64,000 bases of DNA. Source: Agromyces sp. Marseille-P2726 (lineage in GTDB: Bacteria; Actinomycetota; Actinomycetes; Actinomycetales; Microbacteriaceae). Below the pieces are notes generated by a model that worked only from the letters and a program-made list of their open reading frames with translations, made no database searches and was not told the origin of the DNA. Positions 7,642-17,110 of the stretch are shown here, piece after piece; the first letter of the stretch is position 1, and the number at the start of each line of letters is the position of its first letter. The position numbers and the translations under genes are program-made. Where the stretch lies: positions 62,001 through 126,000 of the forward strand of contig NZ_CADDWM010000011.1 in NCBI RefSeq assembly GCF_902809835.1, read 5' to 3'.

Positions 7642-9423
7642 ATGCCGCGCATCACCAAGGTCCTCATCGCCAACCGTGGAGAGATCGCCGTTCGCGTCAT
7701 CCGCGCCGCTCGTGACGCGGGCATCGGCTCGGTGGCCGTGTACGCCGACCAGGATCGCGACGCCCGGCACGCACGGCTCGCCGACGAGGCCTACGCACTC
7801 GACGGCTCGACGAGCGCCGAGACCTACCTCGTGATCGACAAGCTGCTCTCGGTGGCCCGTCGTTCGGGCGCCGACGCGGTGCACCCCGGCTACGGCTTCC
7901 TGGCCGAGAACGCCGACTTCGCCCGCGCGGTCATCGACGCCGGCCTCATCTGGATCGGCCCCAGCCCCGAGGCCATCGAACGGCTCGGCGACAAGGTGTC
8001 GGCCCGGCACGTCGCCGAGAAGGTGGGCGCTCCGCTCGCACCGGGCACCCTCAACCCGGTGTCGGATGCCGCGGAGGTGCTCGAATTCGTCGACCTGCAC
8101 GGGCTGCCCGTGGCCATCAAGGCCGCCTTCGGCGGCGGTGGGCGCGGGCTCAAGGTCGCGCGCACCCGAGAGGAGGTGCCCGAGCTCTTCGACTCGGCCA
8201 CCCGCGAAGCGGTCGCCGCGTTCGGCCGGGGCGAGTGCTTCGTCGAGAAGTACCTCGACCGGCCGCGGCACGTCGAGACCCAGTGCCTCGCCGATCAGCA
8301 CGGAAACGTCGTGGTGGTGTCGACCCGAGACTGCTCGCTGCAGCGGCGCCACCAGAAGCTCGTCGAGGAGGCCCCCGCCCCCTTCCTCACCGAGGAACAG
8401 AACCGCCTCCTCTCCGAGGCGTCGAAGGCGATCCTCAGGGAGGTCGGCTACGTGGGCGCCGGCACCTGCGAGTTCCTCATCGGCCAGGACGGCACGGTGT
8501 CCTTCCTCGAGGTCAACACTCGGCTGCAGGTCGAGCATCCGGTCTCCGAGGAGGTCACGGGAATCGACCTCGTGCGCGAGCAGTTCCGGCTCGCCGAGGG
8601 CGGTGCGCTCGACTACGGCGACCCCGAGCCCACCGGCCACTCGATCGAGTTCCGCATCAACGGCGAGGACCCGGGCCGTGATTTCCTCCCGTGCCCCGGA
8701 CCGGTGCACGTCATGCGCTTCCCCGGCGGTCCCGGCGTTCGCGTCGACTCCGGCGTGACCAACGGCGACGAGGTCTCGGGCGCCTTCGACTCGCTGCTCG
8801 CGAAGCTCATCGTCACGGGCTCGTCGCGGAGAGACGCGCTCGAGCGCGCGCGTCGCGCCCTCGACGAGTTCGAGATCGCTGGTCTGCCGACGGTGCTGCC
8901 GTTCCACCGCGACATCGTTCGCAACCCCGCCTTCGCACCCGAGGACGACGCGCCGTTCTCGGTCTTCACGCGCTGGATCGAGACCGAGTACGAGAACCAG
9001 CTCGAGCCGTGGTCGGGTGAGCTCACCGAGACCACGGATCCCGTCGACCGCACCTCGGTCGTCGTCGAGGTCGACGGCCGGCGCATCGAGGTGTCACTGC
9101 CGAAGAAGCTCGTCGGCGACCCCGCGGCCACGAGGGCCCAGGCCGGCCCGGCGCCTCGACGTCGCTCGGCAGCGCACTCGGTCGGCACCGCCACCGGCGA
9201 TGCCGTGAAGGCGCCCATGCAGGCGACCGTCGTGAAGATCGCCGTCGCCGAGGGCGACAAGGTCGTGAAGGGCGACCTCGTGCTCGTGCTCGAGGCGATG
9301 AAGATGGAGCAGCCGATCGTCGCCCACAAAGACGGCATCGTCGGTGTCGTGAACGCGGAGGCGGGCTCGACCGTCTCGAGCGGTCATCTGCTGCTCGCGA
9401 TCACCGACGCCCCGGCGGCCTGA
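7642..9423 (+). CDS. accA: Acyl-CoA carboxylase alpha subunit: biotin carboxylase plus biotin carboxyl carrier
   Basis: A 593-residue fused AccA3/PccA-type subunit. The biotin carboxylase part begins [20 protein letters not shown], has the ATP-grasp glycine loop [14 protein letters not shown] and the catalytic [14 protein letters not shown]. The C-terminal biotinyl domain carries [10 protein letters not shown] with the biotinylated Lys at 554. With accD, accE and the biotin ligase it forms the acyl-CoA carboxylase that makes malonyl-/methylmalonyl-CoA in the cytoplasm. I place the start at ATG 7642, behind a -10 hexamer; the open frame extends upstream to 7558 but that extension has no similarity to the family. 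Confidence 0.95.
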   Translation: MPRITKVLIANRGEIAVRVIRAARDAGIGSVAVYADQDRDARHARLADEAYALDGSTSAETYLVIDKLLSVARRSGADAVHPGYGFLAENADFARAVIDAGLIWIGPSPEAIERLGDKVSARHVAEKVGAPLAPGTLNPVSDAAEVLEFVDLHGLPVAIKAAFGGGGRGLKVARTREEVPELFDSATREAVAAFGRGECFVEKYLDRPRHVETQCLADQHGNVVVVSTRDCSLQRRHQKLVEEAPAPFLTEEQNRLLSEASKAILREVGYVGAGTCEFLIGQDGTVSFLEVNTRLQVEHPVSEEVTGIDLVREQFRLAEGGALDYGDPEPTGHSIEFRINGEDPGRDFLPCPGPVHVMRFPGGPGVRVDSGVTNGDEVSGAFDSLLAKLIVTGSSRRDALERARRALDEFEIAGLPTVLPFHRDIVRNPAFAPEDDAPFSVFTRWIETEYENQLEPWSGELTETTDPVDRTSVVVEVDGRRIEVSLPKKLVGDPAATRAQAGPAPRRRSAAHSVGTATGDAVKAPMQATVVKIAVAEGDKVVKGDLVLVLEAMKMEQPIVAHKDGIVGVVNAEAGSTVSSGHLLLAITDAPAA

Positions 9424-9438
9424 AGCCGAGAACGTCAG

Positions 9439-9462
9439 CGCTGCCCGCCCCTCAGGGCAGCG
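9439..9462. terminator. Terminator hairpin between convergent accA and APC permease genes
   Basis: Perfect 8-bp stem CGCTGCCC (9439-9446) and GGGCAGCG (9455-9462) with an 8-nt loop. It overlaps the last codons of the permease gene and lies 16 bp after the carboxylase stop. Confidence 0.6.
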
Positions 9463-10966
9463 GTGGGACGCCCTGCGGCGACGGCAGTTCGACCCCGCTG
9501 ACCTGCTCTCCCGCCAGCCGTGACCGGCGCCGGCCGTACAGCAGGTAGATCAGGATCCCGATCGCGAGCCAGACGAGGAACCTCACCCAGGTCAGGGTCG
9601 TCAGGTTCAGCATCAGCCAGAAGCACAGCGCGGCGGAGAGGAGCGGGAGCACCGGCGACCAGGGCACCCGGAACCCCCGCGGCAGGTCTGGGCGGGTGCG
9701 GCGCAACACGACGATGCCCACGCTCACGAGCACGAACGCCGAGAGCGTGCCGATGTTGATCATCTCCTCGAGGAGCCCGACGTCGGTGAACGCCGCGATG
9801 ATCGCGACGACGAGGCCGCCGAGGATCTGGATGCGCGCCGGGGTCTTCGTGTGCTCGGTCGTCTTGGACAGCCACCGCGGAAGAAGTCCGTCGCGGCTCA
9901 GCGCGAAGACGATGCGAGAGAGCCCGAGGAGCAGGACCATGATGACGGTCGTGAGGCCAGCCAGCGCCCCCACGGAGATGACGGCCGACGCCCAGTCCTG
10001 CCCGACGAGCCGGAAGGCCGTGGCGAGTGACGGCGTCTCCTCTGCGGCGAGCTCGCGGTACGAGACCATTCCGGTCATCACGATCGAGACGAGCACGTAG
10101 AGCGCCGTGACGATGGCGAGGCCGAGGAAGATGCCGCGCGGCAGGCGCTTCTGCGGGTCGCGGACCTCCTCGGCGCTCGTCGCGACGACGTCGAAGCCGA
10201 TGAAGGCGAAGAACACGAGCGATGCCGCCGCGAGCAGCCCGAAGACACCGTACTGGGCGGGCGCCGCGCCGGTGGCCCACGAGAAGAGCGACTGCTCCCA
10301 TACGTCGCCGGTGCCGCCCTCGGTGGGCACCGGCTCGGGGATGAACGGCACGTAGTTCGCCGCGTTGACGAAGAAGAATCCCACGACGATCACGAACAGC
10401 ACGATCGCGACCTTGATGATGGTGAAGACCGCACCGACGCGGGCGGTGAGCTTCGTCCCGGCGACCAGCAGCGCGGTGAAGACGGCGACGATCAGGAACG
10501 CCGGCCAGCTCACCTCGAGTCCGCCGAGCTCGATCGTCGCCGGGAACGGCAGGCCGACCGCGAGCAGCGCCTCTCCCAGGTACACGCCCCAGTACTTCGC
10601 GATCACCGCCGCAGCGGTGAACATCTCGAGGATGAGGTCCCAGCCGATGATCCAGGCGAGCAGTTCGCCCATGGTCGCGTACGTGAACGTGTAGGCGCTG
10701 CCCGCGACCGGCACCGTCGACGCGAACTCGGCGTAGCACATCATGGCCAGCCCGCACGTGATCCCGGCGAGCACGAACGAGATGATCACGCTCGGGCCGG
10801 CGAAGTTCGCCGCCGCCTGCGCGCCGACCGAGAAGATGCCCGCGCCGACCGCGACCGCGATGCCCATCAGGGCGAGGTCCCACGTGCCGAGCGAGCGCTT
10901 GAGACTCCGGTCGCGGTCGACGGAATCCGCGATCGAGGCCTCGACCGACTTGACTCGAAGGTCCAC
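9452..10966 (-). CDS. APC-superfamily amino acid permease (cationic amino acid transporter-like)
   Basis: A 504-residue membrane protein with about 12-13 hydrophobic helices. The first-helix signature LMGIAVAVGAGIFSVGAQAA and the following GPSVIISFVLAGITCGLAMM with CYAEFASTVPVAGSAY are typical of the amino acid/polyamine/organocation family, closest in style to YfnA/CAT permeases. It probably imports an amino acid with protons; the substrate cannot be fixed from sequence. Start is the GTG at 10966, with AGGAGGAAC 5-7 nt upstream. It is divergent from the monooxygenase gene and may supply or clear a related compound, which is speculation. Confidence 0.88.
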   Translation of the reverse strand: MDLRVKSVEASIADSVDRDRSLKRSLGTWDLALMGIAVAVGAGIFSVGAQAAANFAGPSVIISFVLAGITCGLAMMCYAEFASTVPVAGSAYTFTYATMGELLAWIIGWDLILEMFTAAAVIAKYWGVYLGEALLAVGLPFPATIELGGLEVSWPAFLIVAVFTALLVAGTKLTARVGAVFTIIKVAIVLFVIVVGFFFVNAANYVPFIPEPVPTEGGTGDVWEQSLFSWATGAAPAQYGVFGLLAAASLVFFAFIGFDVVATSAEEVRDPQKRLPRGIFLGLAIVTALYVLVSIVMTGMVSYRELAAEETPSLATAFRLVGQDWASAVISVGALAGLTTVIMVLLLGLSRIVFALSRDGLLPRWLSKTTEHTKTPARIQILGGLVVAIIAAFTDVGLLEEMINIGTLSAFVLVSVGIVVLRRTRPDLPRGFRVPWSPVLPLLSAALCFWLMLNLTTLTWVRFLVWLAIGILIYLLYGRRRSRLAGEQVSGVELPSPQGVPPLP

Positions 10967-11105
10967 CGTTCCTCCTGGCGCCGCGCCGGCCCAGCGGCGC
11001 CGCCGTCCCAGCGTACGCGCTTCGAGGATGACCGACCATGACGGAGTCTGACGTCATGTTTCGTGCGCGGTCGCGGACCGCGCGGCATCCGTGCACCCTA
11101 TCGAC

Positions 11106-12503
11106 ATGACACGAGAGCACGACGTCCGCCAGATCCGGTTCAACGCGTTCGACATGAACTGCGTCGCGCACCAGTCCTCGGGGCTCTGGCGGCATCCGTC
11201 GGACCAGTCGCAGCGGTACACCGAGCTCTCGTACTGGACCGAGCTCGCCAGGCTCCTGGAGCGCGGCACCTTCGACGGCATCTTCATCGCCGACGTGCTC
11301 GGCACCTATGACGTGTACGGAGGCAGCAATGAGGCCGCCATCCGCAACGGCGCACAGGTGCCCGTGTCGGATCCCCTGCTCCTCGTCTCGGCCATGGCGC
11401 TCGTGACCGAGCACCTCGGCTTCGGCATCACCGCCGGGACCGCGTACGAGCACCCGTATCCGTTCGCCCGGCGCATGTCGACGCTCGACCACCTCACGAA
11501 CGGACGCGTGGGTTGGAACGTCGTGACCGGCTACCTGCCGAGCGCGGCGCGCAACATGGGCCACGACGACCAGCGCGAGCACGACGACCGCTACGACCAT
11601 GCCGACGAGTACCTCGAGGTCCTGTACAAGCTGTGGGAGGGCTCCTGGGAGGACGATGCGGTGCTGCGCGACCGTGAGACGGGCGTGTTCGCCGACCCGT
11701 CCAAGGTGCACGAGATCGGCCACCGGGGAACGCACTTCACGGTGCCGGGCATCCACATCTCGGAGCCGTCGCCGCAGCGCACGCCGGTGATCTACCAGGC
11801 CGGCGCCTCGCCACGAGGCGTCGCGTTCGCTGCCGAGAACGCCGAGGCGATCTTCGTCGCGGCACCGACCAAGGGGGTACTGCGATCCACCGTGTCACGC
11901 ATCCGAGATGCGCTCGAGGCGGCCGGACGCGACCGGTACGCCGCGCGCATCTACACGCTCGTGACGATCATCACCGACGAGACGCCCGAGAGGGCGCGTG
12001 CCAAGTACGACGATCTGCTGTCGTACGCGAGCGAGGAGGGCGCCCTCGTCTTCATGAGCGGCTGGATGGGCGTCGACCTGTCCAAGTACGACCTCGACGA
12101 GCCGGTCGGCAATGTCGAGTCGAACGCCATCCGGTCGGTGATCGCGAACTACGAGGAATCCGCCCGCAACGGCGAGGTGTTCACCGTGCGCGACATCGCC
12201 CGCGGCGGCGCGATCGGCGGCCTCGGCCCGACCATCGTCGGCTCGGCCACCGAGGTGGCCGACGAGCTGCAGGAGTGGGTGGAATACACCGACGTCGACG
12301 GATTCAACCTCGCCTACGCCATCACGCCAGGCACGTTCGAGGACATCGTGGAGTTCGTCATCCCCGAGCTGCGCCGACGGGGCGCGTACCCCACCGAATA
12401 CGCCCCGGGCACGCTGCGGAACAAGCTGCACGGGCAGGGCGACCGGTTGCCCGATGAGCACCGGGGCGCGCGGTATCGACTCGCCGGGGTGCGGGAGCGG
12501 TGA
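11106..12503 (+). CDS. FMN-dependent monooxygenase, NtaA/SnaA/DszA (LLM class)
   Basis: A 465-residue flavin-dependent monooxygenase of the bacterial luciferase-like fold. Characteristic segments are the opening QIRFNAFDMNCVAHQSSGLW, the FIADVLGTYDVYGG strand, TLDHLTNGRVGWNVVTGYLP and PVIYQAGASPRGVAFAAENA. Members of this subgroup use FMNH2 from a separate reductase to open or desulfurise chelators, sulfonates and thioethers; the substrate here is unknown. The partner reductase overlaps by 4 bp (GTGA). I take ATG 11106 as start, leaving only a short untranslated stretch; an ATG at 11091 is in frame. Confidence 0.9.
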   Translation: MTREHDVRQIRFNAFDMNCVAHQSSGLWRHPSDQSQRYTELSYWTELARLLERGTFDGIFIADVLGTYDVYGGSNEAAIRNGAQVPVSDPLLLVSAMALVTEHLGFGITAGTAYEHPYPFARRMSTLDHLTNGRVGWNVVTGYLPSAARNMGHDDQREHDDRYDHADEYLEVLYKLWEGSWEDDAVLRDRETGVFADPSKVHEIGHRGTHFTVPGIHISEPSPQRTPVIYQAGASPRGVAFAAENAEAIFVAAPTKGVLRSTVSRIRDALEAAGRDRYAARIYTLVTIITDETPERARAKYDDLLSYASEEGALVFMSGWMGVDLSKYDLDEPVGNVESNAIRSVIANYEESARNGEVFTVRDIARGGAIGGLGPTIVGSATEVADELQEWVEYTDVDGFNLAYAITPGTFEDIVEFVIPELRRRGAYPTEYAPGTLRNKLHGQGDRLPDEHRGARYRLAGVRER

Positions 12504-13027
12504 ACCCGACCACCGCGATGGAGGTCTGGCAGGCGGCGGATGCGGAGAACTTCGCGTGCCTGTTCCGCGCCCAACCGGGTGGCGTCACGGTGATCACGGC
12601 CGACGACGGAAGCGGGCCCGTGGCGCTCACCGCGACGAGCGTCTCGTCGGTGAGCGTGGTGCCGCCGATGCTCGTGCTGTCGGCATCGGATCGGTCATCG
12701 GCCACGCCGACCATCGTGGCCGCCGAGACGCTCGTCGTGCACTTCCTCGACGTCGTCGACCTCGAGCTCGCGAAGCTCGCTGCGACGAGCGGTGTCGACC
12801 GCTTCGCCGACCGGCGTCTGTGGTCGAGGCTGCCGAGCGGCGAACCGATCTACGACTCGGTGGCCCGCAAGGTGCGAGTCCGAACGGTGGACCGTGTCCG
12901 TGCCGGCGGCGCCACCGTGCTGATCGCGCAAGCGCTCGACGTGCACTCGGCGCCCTCGGCGGCATCCCACCCGCTCGTCTATCACGACCGCACGTGGCGG
13001 GACCTCGGCGACAGCTACGTGATCTGA
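12500..13027 (+). CDS. Flavin reductase family protein (reductase partner of the monooxygenase)
   Basis: A 175-residue flavin reductase-like domain (FMN-binding split barrel). Typical segments are FRAQPGGVTVITADDGSGPVALTATS, the VVPPMLVLSASDRSS strand and VHFLDVVDLELAKLAATSG. It would use NAD(P)H to reduce FMN for the upstream monooxygenase. The GTG start shares GTGA with the stop of the monooxygenase, so translation is coupled. It ends one base before the convergent quinone reductase gene. Confidence 0.88.
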   Translation: MNPTTAMEVWQAADAENFACLFRAQPGGVTVITADDGSGPVALTATSVSSVSVVPPMLVLSASDRSSATPTIVAAETLVVHFLDVVDLELAKLAATSGVDRFADRRLWSRLPSGEPIYDSVARKVRVRTVDRVRAGGATVLIAQALDVHSAPSAASHPLVYHDRTWRDLGDSYVI

Positions 13028-13028
13028 T

Positions 13029-14459
13029 TCAGCGGACGATGTGCATCGCCCTCGCGGCATCCGTCAATGAACTCGTCAGCGACGGGTAGATCGGGAACGC
13101 CTCGGCGAACTCGTCGACGGTGAGCCGGTGCTCCACCGCGAGCGCGAGCGGAAGCATCAGCTCCGACGCCTTCGGGGCGACGATGACGCCGCCGATGATC
13201 GCGCCGGATCCGTTCGACGCGAACAGCTTCACGAATCCCTCGCGGATCCCCATCATCTTCGCTCGCGGGTTCGACGAGAGCGGCAGCTCGTAGACCACCC
13301 CCGGGACGAGACCCTCCTCGATCTCGCGCTGCGTCCATCCCACCGTGGCGATCTCGGGCTGCGTGAAGATGTTGGAGGTGATGTTGCGCTCCGTGGGCGG
13401 GTCCACGATGTCGCCCATGGCGTGGAAGACCGCCGTGCGGCCCTGCATGAACGCGACCGAGGCGAGCGGGATGAACGTGGTGCAGTCACCGGCGGCGTAG
13501 ATGTTCGGCATCGACGTGCGGGCCACGCGATTCACGCGGATGTGGCCGCTCTCGGCGAGCTGCACGCCGGCCTCCTCGAGTCCGAGGTCCGACGTGTTGG
13601 GCACGGAGCCGACCGCCATCAGGCAGTGGCTGCCGCGTACCTCGCGCCCGTCGGTGAGCGTCGCGACCACCGAGTCGCCGTCGCGCACGACCGACTCGGC
13701 GCGAGACTTGTTCATCACCTTCATCCCGTTGCGCTTGAAGACCTTCTCGATGACGGATGCCGCGTCCGCGTCCTCGCCGGGAAGGACCTGGTCGCGGCTC
13801 GAGATGAGCGTGACCTTGGACCCGAGGGCGCGGTACGCCGACGCGAACTCCGCGCCGGTCACCCCCGACCCGACGACGATGAGGTGCTCGGGGATGTGCG
13901 CCAGGTGGTAGAGCTGGGTCCAGGTGAGGATGCGCTCGCCGTCGGGGACCGCGGTCGGCAGGATGCGGGGCGACGAACCGACCGAGATCACGAGCGTGTC
14001 GGCCTCGATCCGGTCGAAGTCGGTGCCGCCCTTCCCGGTCGCGACGATGATGGCGTTCGGACCGTCGAGCCGGCCCTCGCCGTGCACGAGGTGCACCCCG
14101 GCGTCGAGGAGGTTCGAGCGCATGTCCTCGGACTGCTGCGCGGCGAGCCCGAGCAGCCGCTTGTTGACCGCGGCGAGGTTGATCGCCACGAGCGGCTTGA
14201 CCGGCTTCTCGCCCTCGCCCTTGGCGTAGAACTGCACGCCGAGGTCGGCCGCCTCCTTCACCGCGTTCGACGCCTCGGCGGTCGCGATGAGCGACTTCGA
14301 CGGGACGACGTCGGTGAGCACCGCCGAGCCGCCGACCCCCGCACGCTCGACGAGCGTGACGTCGGCGCCCAACCGGGCGCCGGCGAGCGCCGCCTCGTAC
14401 CCTCCGGGTCCTCCACCGAGGACGGCGATCCGTTGCGTGCGGGCGAACTCGTAGGCCAT
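13029..14459 (-). CDS. NAD(P)H-quinone dehydrogenase, Lpd-like without the redox disulfide
   Basis: A 476-residue flavoprotein of the pyridine nucleotide-disulfide reductase family. The FAD site is IAVLGGGPGGYEAALAGARL, the NAD(P) site is HLIVVGSGVTGAEFASAYRA, and NIYAAGDCT is the second FAD contact. At the place where true dihydrolipoamide dehydrogenases have CxxxxC, residues 41-57 read GVGGSAVLTDVVPSKSL with no cysteine, as in the mycobacterial LpdA (Rv3303c) type that reduces quinones. The dimerisation domain (NIFTQPEIATVGWTQREIEE) is intact. Start ATG 14459 sits 6 nt behind a -10-like CAGAAT. Confidence 0.88.
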   Translation of the reverse strand: MAYEFARTQRIAVLGGGPGGYEAALAGARLGADVTLVERAGVGGSAVLTDVVPSKSLIATAEASNAVKEAADLGVQFYAKGEGEKPVKPLVAINLAAVNKRLLGLAAQQSEDMRSNLLDAGVHLVHGEGRLDGPNAIIVATGKGGTDFDRIEADTLVISVGSSPRILPTAVPDGERILTWTQLYHLAHIPEHLIVVGSGVTGAEFASAYRALGSKVTLISSRDQVLPGEDADAASVIEKVFKRNGMKVMNKSRAESVVRDGDSVVATLTDGREVRGSHCLMAVGSVPNTSDLGLEEAGVQLAESGHIRVNRVARTSMPNIYAAGDCTTFIPLASVAFMQGRTAVFHAMGDIVDPPTERNITSNIFTQPEIATVGWTQREIEEGLVPGVVYELPLSSNPRAKMMGIREGFVKLFASNGSGAIIGGVIVAPKASELMLPLALAVEHRLTVDEFAEAFPIYPSLTSSLTDAARAMHIVR

Positions 14460-14471
14460 GCTCACATTCTG
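14460..14471 (-). promoter_or_regulatory. Leaderless promoter of the quinone dehydrogenase gene (-10 CAGAAT)
   Basis: On the minus strand CAGAAT (14471-14466) is followed by 6 nt and the ATG at 14459. It is arranged back to back with the punA promoter 60 bp away. Confidence 0.45.
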
Positions 14472-14530
14472 TCGTATCGGTCTCGGGCGAGCACGGGAGC
14501 GGGCGCCTGCCGAGGCATCCGCCCCATCAT

Positions 14531-14542
14531 TAGAGTGGTGGG
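14531..14542 (+). promoter_or_regulatory. Leaderless promoter of punA (-10 TAGAGT)
   Basis: TAGAGT at 14531-14536, a 6-nt spacer, and ATG at 14543. No ribosome binding site is possible, so the message is leaderless. Confidence 0.65.
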
Positions 14543-15370
14543 ATGCACGCAGCCAATCCGCTCGACGATCCCACCGCAGATCCCTTCCAGGTCGCCGCCG
14601 CCGCGGCATCCGTCATCGCCGAGACCACCGGCGTCGAGCGTCACGACATCGCGCTCACGCTGGGCAGCGGCTGGGGTCGCGCGGCCGACGTGATCGGCGA
14701 GACGACGCACACGATCGCCGCCCACGAGGTGCCGGGCTTCTCGAAGCCCGCGCTCGAGGGACACGTCGGAACGCTGCGCTCGATCGCCCTGCCGAACGGC
14801 AAGCGCGCCCTCGTCATCGGCGCCCGCACTCATTACTACGAGGGTCACGGCGTACGACGGGTCGTGCACTCGGTGCGCACCGCCGCCGCCGCGGGCGCGA
14901 CGACCATGATCCTCACGAACGGCGCCGGCGGCATCCGCGAATCGTGGACGGCGGGCACGCCCGTGCTCATCCGCGATCACATCAACCTCACCGCGGACTC
15001 GCCGCTCGAAGGCGCGACCTTCGTCGACCTGACCGACCTCTACTCGGCGCGGCTGCGCGCACTCGCGCACTCGATCGAGCCGTCGCTCGACGAGGGCGTC
15101 TACGTGCAGTTCCGCGGTCCGCACTACGAGACGCCGGCGGAGGTGCAGATGGCGAAGGCCATCGGCGGCGACATCGTCGGGATGTCGACCGCGCTCGAGG
15201 CCATCGCCGCGCGGCAGGCGGGCATGGAGGTGCTCGGCATGTCCCTCATCACCAACCTCGCTGCGGGCATCCAGCAGACTCCGCTCAGCCATGAGGAGGT
15301 CATCGAGGCGGGGCGTGCGGCGGAGCCGGTGATCTCCGCGCTGCTGGCCAGGATCGTGGCGGAGCTGTAG
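14543..15370 (+). CDS. punA: Purine-nucleoside phosphorylase (trimeric PunA class)
   Basis: A 275-residue phosphorylase that splits inosine/guanosine and their deoxy forms with phosphate into base and (deoxy)ribose-1-phosphate. Family segments seen are LTLGSGWGRAAD, HEVPGFSKPALEGHVGTL, the phosphate-site GARTHYYEGHG, TNGAGGIRESW, the purine-site YVQFRGPHYETPAEVQMAKA and DIVGMSTALEAIAARQAGM with LITNLAAGI. Length matches the low-molecular-weight class. The downstream mutase follows after 11 bp with its own Shine-Dalgarno, so both are one operon serving nucleoside salvage with the genes to 27305. Confidence 0.94.
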   Translation: MHAANPLDDPTADPFQVAAAAASVIAETTGVERHDIALTLGSGWGRAADVIGETTHTIAAHEVPGFSKPALEGHVGTLRSIALPNGKRALVIGARTHYYEGHGVRRVVHSVRTAAAAGATTMILTNGAGGIRESWTAGTPVLIRDHINLTADSPLEGATFVDLTDLYSARLRALAHSIEPSLDEGVYVQFRGPHYETPAEVQMAKAIGGDIVGMSTALEAIAARQAGMEVLGMSLITNLAAGIQQTPLSHEEVIEAGRAAEPVISALLARIVAEL

Positions 15371-15381
15371 GAGGCCGGCGG

Positions 15382-17091
15382 ATGTCGCAGACGAACCCCT
15401 CCGACGCCGAGCGCGTCGCCCTCGCAGAAGCGTGGATCGCCCAGGATCCCGACCCCGAGACCCGTGCCGAACTCGCCGCGCTCGTCGAGGCCGCCCGCGG
15501 CGGCGACGGCGCAGCGACCGCCGAGCTCGCCGACCGGTTCGACACGCGACTCGCGTTCGGTACGGCCGGCCTGCGCGGGGCGATCGCCGCAGGACCCAAC
15601 CGCATGAACCGGGTGCTCGTCGCCCAGGCGGCCGCCGGGCTCGCCGCCTACCTGCTCGAGCGCGCGAGCGGCGGTGCGACCCCGTCCGTCGTGATCGGGT
15701 GCGACGGGCGCAAGAACTCGGCGGTGTTCGCCCGCGACTCCGCCGAGGTGATGGCGGGCGCGGGGGTGCGGGCGGTGCTCCTCCCGCGGCTGCTGCCGAC
15801 CCCGGTGCTCGCCTTCGCCGTTCGCCATCTCGACGTGTCGGCCGGCGTCATGGTGACCGCCTCGCACAACCCGCCGAACGACAACGGGTACAAGGTCTAC
15901 CTCGGCGGCGACGATCATGGGTCGCAGATCGTGGCGCCGGCCGACGCCGAGATCGCCGCCCACATCGAGCGCGTGGCCGCCACCACCGCGGTTCCCGACC
16001 TGCCCCGCGCGGAGTTCGAGACCGCTGATGAGTCGGTCGTCGACGAATACATCCGGCGCACCGCCCTCGTCGCGGACCGACCGGCAGCGCAACCCCGCGT
16101 CGTCTACACCGCCATGCACGGCGTCGGATGGGAGACCGCCGCGCGGGTGCTGGCCGCCGCAGGATTCGACGCCCCGACGCTCGTCGAGGCGCAGATCTCG
16201 CCCGACCCGACGTTCCCGACCGTCGCCTTCCCGAATCCCGAAGAGCCGGGCGCGATGGACCTCGCCTTCCAGCGCGCGCGCGAGGCCGGGGCCGAGCTCA
16301 TCCTCGCGAACGACCCCGATGCCGACCGGCTCGCCGTGGCCGTTCCCGATCCGGCGACGCCCGAGGGCTTCCGTCGCCTGAGCGGCAACGAGGTGGGACT
16401 CCTGCTCGGCTGGCGGAACGCTCGCCGTGCACAGGGCGCCGCCAGGGGCGAGCGCGGGGCCGACGGCACGCTCGCCTGCTCCATCGTCTCGTCGCCGGGC
16501 CTCGAGGCGGTCGCCCGCGCGTACGACCTCGACTTCGAGGCGACGCTCACCGGCCTCCAGTGGATCTCGCGGGCACCGAATCTCATCTTCGGCTACGAGG
16601 CGGCGCTCGGCTACCTCGTGAACCCCGAGACCCTGCGCGACAAGGACGGCATCTCCGCGGCAGTGGCGTTCCTGTCGCTCGCCGCCGAGCTGAAGGCGCA
16701 GGGCCGCACGCTCGCCGACCACCTCGACGAGTTCGTCGAACGATTCGGATGCTTCGCCTCGACCCAGATCTCGATCCGGGTCACGGCGCTGTCGCGCATC
16801 GGCGAGGTCATGGCACGGCTTCGCGCCGAGCCACCGGCATCGGTCGGCGGGATCCGGGTGGAGCGCATCGAAGACCTCGCCGACGGGTTCGGGGCGCTCC
16901 CGCCGTCCGACGTGCTGCGAATCGTGCTCGAGGGCGGCGGCCGGGTCATGGTCCGCCCGAGCGGCACCGAGCCGAAGCTCAAGGTCTACATCGATGCGGT
17001 TGCCGACGACGGCACCGTCGCCGAGCGGCGCGCCGCGGCATCCGCTGCCGTCGCCGCGCTGGAGGCGGGAATGCGCGAGCTGACCGCGTGA
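15382..17091 (+). CDS. Phospho-sugar mutase (phosphopentomutase/phosphoglucomutase, alpha-D-phosphohexomutase family)
   Basis: A 569-residue alpha-D-phosphohexomutase. The phosphoserine loop is MVTASHNPPNDNGYK (Ser 161), the metal loop is DPDADR (311-316), the sugar loop includes the GNEVG region and the phosphate-binding loop is MVRPSGTEPKLK near the C-terminus; RLAFGTAGLRG opens domain 1. The length fits PGM2-like enzymes, some of which act on ribose-1-phosphate. Placement 11 bp behind punA suggests it converts (deoxy)ribose-1-P to the 5-phosphate; no classic DeoB is seen in the window. Glucose-1,6-bisphosphate-dependent glucomutase activity is the alternative. GGAGG precedes the ATG. Confidence 0.88.
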   Translation: MSQTNPSDAERVALAEAWIAQDPDPETRAELAALVEAARGGDGAATAELADRFDTRLAFGTAGLRGAIAAGPNRMNRVLVAQAAAGLAAYLLERASGGATPSVVIGCDGRKNSAVFARDSAEVMAGAGVRAVLLPRLLPTPVLAFAVRHLDVSAGVMVTASHNPPNDNGYKVYLGGDDHGSQIVAPADAEIAAHIERVAATTAVPDLPRAEFETADESVVDEYIRRTALVADRPAAQPRVVYTAMHGVGWETAARVLAAAGFDAPTLVEAQISPDPTFPTVAFPNPEEPGAMDLAFQRAREAGAELILANDPDADRLAVAVPDPATPEGFRRLSGNEVGLLLGWRNARRAQGAARGERGADGTLACSIVSSPGLEAVARAYDLDFEATLTGLQWISRAPNLIFGYEAALGYLVNPETLRDKDGISAAVAFLSLAAELKAQGRTLADHLDEFVERFGCFASTQISIRVTALSRIGEVMARLRAEPPASVGGIRVERIEDLADGFGALPPSDVLRIVLEGGGRVMVRPSGTEPKLKVYIDAVADDGTVAERRAAASAAVAALEAGMRELTA

Positions 17092-17110
17092 GGTCGACTC
17101 CCGCCGCTCG

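Noticed and set aside
11063-11105. Earlier starts for the monooxygenase gene (ATG 11091) and for other genes with long upstream open frames (accA, add, the lpd-like gene)
   Set aside because: The upstream extensions show no family similarity, and the -10 hexamers lie inside or behind them.
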